A stretch of 64,000 nucleotides of DNA from Bacillota bacterium (GTDB taxonomy: Bacteria > Bacillota > Clostridia > Lachnospirales > Lachnospiraceae). The position numbers and the translations under genes are program-made. The stretch lies in the NCBI GenBank assembly GCA_023442465.1, contig JAEZZQ010000030.1, positions 248,001 to 312,000 of the forward strand, written 5' to 3'. Within the stretch, counting starts at the first letter, position 1. The number at the start of each line of letters is the position of its first letter. Under the pieces are notes generated by a model. The model saw only the letters and a list, made by a program, of their open reading frames with translations. It ran no database searches and was not told where the DNA came from. This document shows positions 59,207 through 64,000 of this stretch, piece by piece.

Positions 59207-59524
59207 ATGGCAAGTCAAGTAATGAGAATCACATTAAAAGCTTACGATCATCACCTGGTTGATGCATCTGCCAAAAAAATCATTGAAACAGTTAAGAAAA
59301 ACGGATCACAGGTAAGCGGACCGGTACCCCTTCCTACAAAAAAGGAAGTAGTTACTATTCTTAGAGCGGTTCACAAATACAAGGATTCCAGAGAGCAGTT
59401 CGAACAAAGAACTCACAAGAGACTGATCGATATCATTACCCCGACACCCAAGACAGTTGATGCGTTGCAGAGACTCGAGATGCCGGCTGGTGTATATATT
59501 GACATCAAGATGAAAAACAAATAA
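59207..59524 (+). CDS. rpsJ: 30S ribosomal protein S10
   Basis: A 105-residue protein with MRITLKAYDHHLVDASAKKI and the loop segment PTKKEVVTIL; S10/NusE also joins transcription antitermination complexes. The start at 59207 is 11 bp after GGAGG, unusually far, with a T7 run between them. Confidence 0.97.
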   Translation: MASQVMRITLKAYDHHLVDASAKKIIETVKKNGSQVSGPVPLPTKKEVVTILRAVHKYKDSREQFEQRTHKRLIDIITPTPKTVDALQRLEMPAGVYIDIKMKNK

Positions 59525-59614
59525 TTTTCATCGTAAGCAAACAAATATGACCCCTACTAGTATGCAAAGTTTCAATGAGGAACTAGGCCGCTGTAGAATA
59601 ACAGGAGGTAAGAA

Positions 59615-60298
59615 ATGAAAAAAGCTATTTTAGCTACGAAAGTCGGAATGACTCAAATCTTCGATGAGAACGGTTCCCTGATTCCGGTAACGGTACTCCA
59701 GGCAGGACCTTGCGTTGTAACACAGATCAAGACAGAAGAGAACGACGGTTACAAAGCAGTACAGGTTGGCTTTGCTGACAAAAAAGAAAAAATCGTTAAC
59801 AAAGACAAGAGCGGTAAAAAAGAAGTGGTTCACAGACATGGCGTGAATAAAGCGATGAAAGGTCACTTTGACAAGGCTGGCGTTTCCGGTAAGAGATACG
59901 TAAGAGAATTCAAGTTTGAGAATTCTGAGGAATACGCACTCGGTAATGAAATCAAAGCGGACATTTTTGCAGTGGGAGATAAAGTAGATACATCTGCGAT
60001 CTCAAAAGGTAAAGGATTCCAGGGTGCGATCAAGAGACACGGACAGCACAGAGGACCTATGACACACGGTTCCAAATTCCATCGTCACCAAGGTTCCAAC
60101 GGCGCATGTTCTTCCCCGAGCCGCGTGTTCAAAGGAAAAGGAATGCCCGGACATATGGGCTGCGTAAGAGTTACGGTTCAGAATCTTGAGATAGTAAGAG
60201 TAGATGCAGACAAGAACCTGCTTTTAGTAAAAGGTGCAGTTCCGGGACCTAAGAAAGCTTTAGTGACAATAAAAGAAACCGTTAAGGTTGAAGCATAA
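59615..60298 (+). CDS. rplC: 50S ribosomal protein L3
   Basis: A 227-residue protein: MKKAILATKVGMTQIFDENG, FKGKGMPGHMGCVRVTVQNL, and the loop HGSKFHRHQGSNGACSSPSR that reaches the peptidyl transferase centre. Slightly longer than the usual 209 because of an extra stretch near residues 60-75. Confidence 0.97.
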   Translation: MKKAILATKVGMTQIFDENGSLIPVTVLQAGPCVVTQIKTEENDGYKAVQVGFADKKEKIVNKDKSGKKEVVHRHGVNKAMKGHFDKAGVSGKRYVREFKFENSEEYALGNEIKADIFAVGDKVDTSAISKGKGFQGAIKRHGQHRGPMTHGSKFHRHQGSNGACSSPSRVFKGKGMPGHMGCVRVTVQNLEIVRVDADKNLLLVKGAVPGPKKALVTIKETVKVEA

Positions 60299-60329
60299 GC
60301 CTGAAACGGGTGAAAGGAGGACCATTCAG

Positions 60330-60986
60330 ATGGCAAACGTATCTGTTTATAATATGGAAGGCAAAGAAGTTGGTAAAATCGACTTAAACGATGCGGTATT
60401 CGGCGTTCAGGTCAATGAACATCTGGTACACATGGCAGTCGTACAACAGCTTGCAAATAATCGTCAGGGAACACAGAAAGCAAAGACACGTGCAGAAGTT
60501 TCCGGCGGCGGAAGAAAACCTTGGAGACAGAAGGGAACAGGTCATGCAAGACAAGGTTCCACAAGAGCTCCCCAGTGGACCGGAGGCGGCGTAGTGTTCG
60601 CACCCGTTCCGAGAGACTACTCTTTCAAGATGAATAAGAAAGAGAAGCAGGCGGCACTCAAATCTGCGCTTACGAGCAGAGTGGAAGGCAACAAGTTGAT
60701 CGTTGTTGATGAATTGAAGCTGGACGGAATCAAGACAAAAGAGTTCCAAAAAGTTCTCGATAACTTGGGCGTAAGCAAAGCTTTGGTGATTACTGGAACA
60801 ATCGATAACAACGTAATCTGCTCGGCAAGAAACATCCCTGCTGTTGCGACCTCTTATGTGGCAATTGACAAAGCGGGAGAAATCAAAGATGTTCTGAGCA
60901 CGATTAATGTTTACGACATTATGAAATATGGTACCGTAATTCTTACAAAAGAAGCGGTGGCTAACATTGAGGAGGTGTACGCATAA
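60330..60986 (+). CDS. rplD: 50S ribosomal protein L4
   Basis: A 218-residue protein with the extended loop TRAEVSGGGRKPWRQKGTGH, then ARQGSTRAPQWTGGGVVF, and KALVITGTIDNNVICSARN. In some bacteria L4 represses the S10 operon; whether it acts on the leader here is open. The ATG at 60330 follows AAAGGAGG; the earlier frame overlaps rplC. Confidence 0.97.
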   Translation: MANVSVYNMEGKEVGKIDLNDAVFGVQVNEHLVHMAVVQQLANNRQGTQKAKTRAEVSGGGRKPWRQKGTGHARQGSTRAPQWTGGGVVFAPVPRDYSFKMNKKEKQAALKSALTSRVEGNKLIVVDELKLDGIKTKEFQKVLDNLGVSKALVITGTIDNNVICSARNIPAVATSYVAIDKAGEIKDVLSTINVYDIMKYGTVILTKEAVANIEEVYA

Positions 60987-61285
60987 TGGCAGCGATTCAA
61001 TATTATGATGTAATCCTCAAACCGGTTGTAACCGAGAAGAGTATGGCTGGTATGAGCGAAAAGAAATACACGTTTTTGGTTCATACAGAAGCGAATAAGA
61101 CACAGATTAAAGAAGCTGTTGAGAAAATGTTCGAAGGAACAAAGGTTAAAAAAGTTAACACCATGAATTTGGATGGTAAGACGAAGAGACGCGGAAACAC
61201 TTACGGAAAAACTTCTAAAGTGAAGAAAGCAATCGTTCAGTTAACGGAAGACAGCAAGGAAATCGAAATATTCGCAGGACTTTAA
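60986..61285 (+). CDS. rplW: 50S ribosomal protein L23
   Basis: A 99-residue protein: YYDVILKPVVTEKSM, KYTFLVHTEANKTQIKEAVE and GKTKRRGNTYGKTSKVKKAI. It lines the exit of the peptide tunnel. Its ATG overlaps the rplD stop by one base. Confidence 0.97.
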   Translation: MAAIQYYDVILKPVVTEKSMAGMSEKKYTFLVHTEANKTQIKEAVEKMFEGTKVKKVNTMNLDGKTKRRGNTYGKTSKVKKAIVQLTEDSKEIEIFAGL

Positions 61286-61315
61286 AAATAAAGTGTTCTG
61301 AGAGTTTTTGAAGAA

Positions 61316-61434
61316 GTAACGTTAAAAGTATGCGATAGGCATTTGGGAACGAACGAGTTCCCGCACCGCGTTACTCGCATGAACGCCGCAGAAGCGTCCG
61401 GTATGGATGGTGACATTCAGCCGTTCGACATGCG
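61316..61434 (+). promoter_or_regulatory. Structured spacer between rplW and rplB
   Basis: A 199-bp gap within an otherwise tight operon. GTAACG (61316-61321) pairs with CGTTAC (61369-61374) around a GGGAAC/GTTCCC hairpin (61345-61362). CGCATG plus AACG (61376-61385) pair with CGTT and CATGCG (61422-61434). No T-run and no start codon with a site occur inside, so a translation-control or RNA-processing role is likelier than termination. Confidence 0.5.
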
Positions 61435-61484
61435 CCGTCCGTGCTCAGCCTACCGCGCGACTCATTAGTAAAGGAGAAAAAATC

Positions 61485-62327
61485 ATGGGAATTAAGACAT
61501 ACAACCCATATACACCTTCCAGAAGAAATATGACCGGTTCTGATTTCGCTGAGATTACAAAGACAACTCCTGAAAAGTCTCTTTGTGTTTCTTTGAAAAA
61601 GAATGCAGGCCGTAACAATCAAGGTAAAATCACAGTAAGACACCACGGTGGTGGTTCCAGAAGAAAATACAGAATTATCGACTTCAAGAGAAACAAAGAT
61701 GGTATTCCTGCAACGGTCGTAGGTATTGAATATGATCCTAACAGAACGGCGAACATCGCACTTATCTGCTATGCAGACGGTGAAAAAGCGTATATCATCG
61801 CTCCGGAAGGATTGACGGACGGCATGACCGTAATGAACGGTGCTCAGGCCGAAGTAAAAGTAGGCAATTGCCTGCCGTTATCAGAAATTCCTGTCGGTAC
61901 TCAGATTCACAACATCGAATTATATCCGGGCAAAGGCGGACAGCTCGTTCGTTCTGCTGGAAACAGCGCACAGTTAATGGCGAAAGAAGGCAAATACGCA
62001 ACACTGCGTCTTCCTTCAGGCGAAATGAGAATGGTGCCGATTAACTGCAGAGCGACTGTCGGCGTTGTAGGAAATGTTGACCATAGCCTTATTAATATCG
62101 GTAAAGCAGGACGTAAGCGTAACATGGGTATCCGCCCTACAGTTCGCGGTTCTGTTATGAACCCTAACGACCATCCGCACGGTGGTGGTGAAGGCAAGAC
62201 CGGTATCGGACGTCCGGGACCGTCTACACCTTGGGGCAAACCTGCACTCGGCTTAAAGACGCGTAAGAAGAAAAAAGCATCCAACAAGCTGATTGTAAGA
62301 AGAAGAGATGGCAGGAGCATAAAGTAA
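61485..62327 (+). CDS. rplB: 50S ribosomal protein L2
   Basis: A 280-residue protein: KTYNPYTPSRRNMTGSDF, HHGGGSRRKYRIIDFKRNK, and the conserved C-terminal PNDHPHGGGEGKTGIGRPGP around the key His. The ATG at 61485 follows AAAGGAG; the longer frame covers the structured spacer and is not used. Confidence 0.97.
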   Translation: MGIKTYNPYTPSRRNMTGSDFAEITKTTPEKSLCVSLKKNAGRNNQGKITVRHHGGGSRRKYRIIDFKRNKDGIPATVVGIEYDPNRTANIALICYADGEKAYIIAPEGLTDGMTVMNGAQAEVKVGNCLPLSEIPVGTQIHNIELYPGKGGQLVRSAGNSAQLMAKEGKYATLRLPSGEMRMVPINCRATVGVVGNVDHSLINIGKAGRKRNMGIRPTVRGSVMNPNDHPHGGGEGKTGIGRPGPSTPWGKPALGLKTRKKKKASNKLIVRRRDGRSIK

Positions 62328-62367
62328 TAAAGACTACTTTATGCCGTTAAAATAAGGAGGAAGAATA

Positions 62368-62649
62368 ATGGCTAGATCACTCAAAAAGGGACCATTTGCA
62401 GACGAAAGCTTACTAAGAAAAGTAGATGCTATGAATGCAGCAGGACAAAAACAAGTTATTAAGACTTGGTCTCGTCGTTCTACAATTTTCCCTTCATTTG
62501 TGGGACATACAATTGCAGTTCATGACGGAAGAAAGCATGTTCCCGTATATGTAACGGAAGACATGGTTGGCCACAAGCTCGGTGAGTTTGTTGCGACCAG
62601 AACCTATAGAGGTCACGGTAAGGACGAAAAGAAATCAAGAGTAAGATAA
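62368..62649 (+). CDS. rpsS: 30S ribosomal protein S19
   Basis: A 93-residue protein with ARSLKKGPFADESLLRKVDA, KTWSRRSTIFPSFVGHTIAV and a GEFVATRTYRGHG end. Starts after AAGGAGGAAG. Confidence 0.97.
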   Translation: MARSLKKGPFADESLLRKVDAMNAAGQKQVIKTWSRRSTIFPSFVGHTIAVHDGRKHVPVYVTEDMVGHKLGEFVATRTYRGHGKDEKKSRVR

Positions 62650-62665
62650 GAAGGAGGTAATATCC

Positions 62666-63070
62666 ATGGCAAAAGGACATAGATCCCAAATTAAAAGAGA
62701 GAGAAATGCGCAGAAAGATATCAGACCTTCAGCTAAGTTATCTTACGCTAGAATCTCTGTTCAGAAAGCATGTTTCGTACTCGATGCTATCAGAGGCAAA
62801 GATGTGAACACGGCGCTCGCTATTTTGGATTACAATCCCAGATATGCATCAGGCGTTGTTAAGAAATTATTGGAATCAGCTATCGCTAATGCTGAATATA
62901 AGCACAGTCAGGATCCGACAAAATACCCGAATCCGGAGAATCTTTATGTAGCGGAATGCTTCGCTAATAAAGGCCCTACAATGAAAAGAGTAAAACCGAG
63001 AGCACAGGGAAGAGCTTACAGAATCGAAAAGAGAATGAGCCACATCACTGTTGTGCTCGATGCAAAGTAG
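62666..63070 (+). CDS. rplV: 50S ribosomal protein L22
   Basis: A 134-residue protein with LSYARISVQKACFVLDAIRG and the tunnel-loop KRVKPRAQGRAYRIEKRMSH. The N-terminal 20 residues are an extra basic stretch compared with E. coli L22. Starts 8 bp after AAGGAGG. Confidence 0.97.
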   Translation: MAKGHRSQIKRERNAQKDIRPSAKLSYARISVQKACFVLDAIRGKDVNTALAILDYNPRYASGVVKKLLESAIANAEYKHSQDPTKYPNPENLYVAECFANKGPTMKRVKPRAQGRAYRIEKRMSHITVVLDAK

Positions 63071-63082
63071 AAAGGAGTAAAC

Positions 63083-63760
63083 ATGGGACAGAAAGTTAAT
63101 CCTCACGGCTTAAGAGTCGGCATTATTAAAGAATGGGATTCCAAATGGTATGCTGATGCTGAATTTTCAGACTTCTTAGTGGAAGATTACAACATCAGAA
63201 AATTCCTTAAAAAGAAATTATACAGTGCCGGAATCTCCAAGATTGAGATCGAAAGAGCATCCGACCGAGTAAAGGTTATTATCTTTACTGCAAAACCGGG
63301 CGTTGTTATCGGTAAAGGCGGTGCAGAAATCGAAATAACCAAACAAGAGCTTTCTAAGCTGACAAACAAGAAGGTTTTGGTAGACATTAAAGAAATCAAG
63401 AGACCCGACAAAGATGCACAGCTTGTTGCAGAGAACATTGCGCAGCAGCTTGAGAACCGTGTATCCTTCAGACGTGCAATGAAATCCTGCATGGGAAGAA
63501 CCATGAAATCAGGAGCGCTTGGAATCAAGACCTCTTGTTCAGGACGTCTCGGCGGTGCAGATATGGCTCGTACAGAATTCTACAGCGAAGGAACTATTCC
63601 GCTTCAGACTTTGAGAGCAGATATCGATTACGGCTTTGCGGAAGCAGATACAACTTACGGTAAAGTTGGTGTTAAAGTATGGATTTACAAAGGTGAGGTA
63701 CTTCCTACTAAGAACAAAAACGAAGAAAAGGTATCTTCGGAGGAAGGGAGCGATAAATAA
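63083..63760 (+). CDS. rpsC: 30S ribosomal protein S3
   Basis: A 225-residue protein with KVNPHGLRVGIIKEWDSKWY, the KH-domain loop VVIGKGGAEIEITKQEL, and GRLGGADMARTEFYSEGTIP. Forms the mRNA entry site with S4 and S5. Its stop overlaps the rplP start by one base. Confidence 0.97.
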   Translation: MGQKVNPHGLRVGIIKEWDSKWYADAEFSDFLVEDYNIRKFLKKKLYSAGISKIEIERASDRVKVIIFTAKPGVVIGKGGAEIEITKQELSKLTNKKVLVDIKEIKRPDKDAQLVAENIAQQLENRVSFRRAMKSCMGRTMKSGALGIKTSCSGRLGGADMARTEFYSEGTIPLQTLRADIDYGFAEADTTYGKVGVKVWIYKGEVLPTKNKNEEKVSSEEGSDK

Positions 63761-64000
63761 TGTTAATGCCTAAAAGAGTAAAACGTCGTAAACAGTTCCG
63801 CGGTTCTATGGCAGGAAAAGCAACCCGCGGCAACAAGATCACTTACGGTGAATATGGTATCGTAGCATTAGATCCATGTTGGATTAAATCTAACCAGATC
63901 GAAGCAGCCCGTGTCGCTATGACCCGTCATATCAAACGTGGTGGTAAAGTTTGGATCAAGATTTTCCCCGATAAACCAGTAACAGCGAAACCAGCAGAAA
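63760..64000 (+). CDS. rplP: 50S ribosomal protein L16, 3' partial
   Basis: The first 80 residues are present before the window ends: MLMPKRVKRRKQFRGSMAGK, then ITYGEYGIVALDPCWIKSNQ and TRHIKRGGKVWIKIFPDKPV. This is the standard L16 N-terminus and tRNA-facing loop. The rest of the S10 operon lies beyond the window. Confidence 0.97.
   Translation, partial: MLMPKRVKRRKQFRGSMAGKATRGNKITYGEYGIVALDPCWIKSNQIEAARVAMTRHIKRGGKVWIKIFPDKPVTAKPAE

Noticed and set aside
1..64000. tRNA, rRNA, insertion sequences with transposase, phage genes
   Set aside because: I looked for tRNA-like cloverleaf ends, 16S/23S blocks and transposase or integrase motifs and saw none.

Overview
The window is chromosomal DNA of a Gram-positive anaerobe of the class Clostridia, most likely family Lachnospiraceae. 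This rests on the order rpmG-secE-nusG-rplK-rplA, rplJ-rplL, rpoB-rpoC, rpsL-rpsG-fusA-tuf and rpsJ-rplC-rplD-rplW-rplB-rpsS-rplV-rpsC-rplP, strong AGGAGG ribosome binding sites with some GTG/TTG starts, sigma-A type TTGACA/TATAAT promoters, and lineage-typical neighbours (DUF5685 protein, CD3324-type protein, LplB/LplC-type sugar importer). Species cannot be fixed from the sequence alone.

Layout. 1-4.4 kb: end of a GH13 glucosidase, a solitary acyl-CoA carboxyltransferase, and an orphan FliD-like protein on the minus strand. 4.7-10.1 kb: rpmG-secE-nusG-rplK-rplA, then a CapA-like gene lying between rplKA and rplJL, then rplJ-rplL behind a typical L10 leader. 10.2-22.7 kb: rpoBC and the str genes. 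22.8-27.0 kb: an AT-rich group of small accessory genes (methyltransferase, alkyltransferase-like protein, GNAT, metalloprotease-like membrane protein, DUF3788-DUF3795 fusion). 27.1-30.2 kb: ECF sigma factor with a membrane protein and an ABC exporter. 30.4-35.0 kb: a solute-binding lipoprotein paired with a large GGDEF-EAL sensor. 35-46 kb: single genes and small operons (3-methyladenine glycosylase, CLC-F type channel, MarR-flavodoxin pair, HD protein, YaiI-type protein, DUF5685/J-protein/ABC-F cluster, SAM methyltransferase). 46.6-57.4 kb: a sugar ABC importer without its own ATPase, a small zone of decayed genes, a polysaccharide deacetylase, and an L-rhamnose set (AraC regulator, rhaB, rhaA, rhaD). 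58.9 kb to the end: the S10 operon, running off the window inside rplP.

The core genes supply transcription and translation. They carry several RNA-level control candidates that can be read directly: an L1 binding-site mimic before rplK, the L10 leader with attenuator, a structured rpsL-rpsG spacer, a structured rplW-rplB spacer, and a long multibranched leader before rpsJ. About 36 kb of accessory genes separate tuf from rpsJ, which are neighbours in many Firmicutes.

The most unusual material is in the spacers. Two families of dispersed palindromic repeats (called A and B here) recur at least six and four times, and one B copy sits inside an A copy. A short mark, ATAGGAAA or a close variant, recurs just past gene ends. 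Other notable items are an interlocked two-helix RNA candidate at 40.07 kb, a promoter embedded in a terminator before rpsL, and a translationally coupled pair: a DUF5685 protein with aspartate-rich motifs resembling isoprenoid synthases, and a J-domain protein ending in a cysteine cluster.
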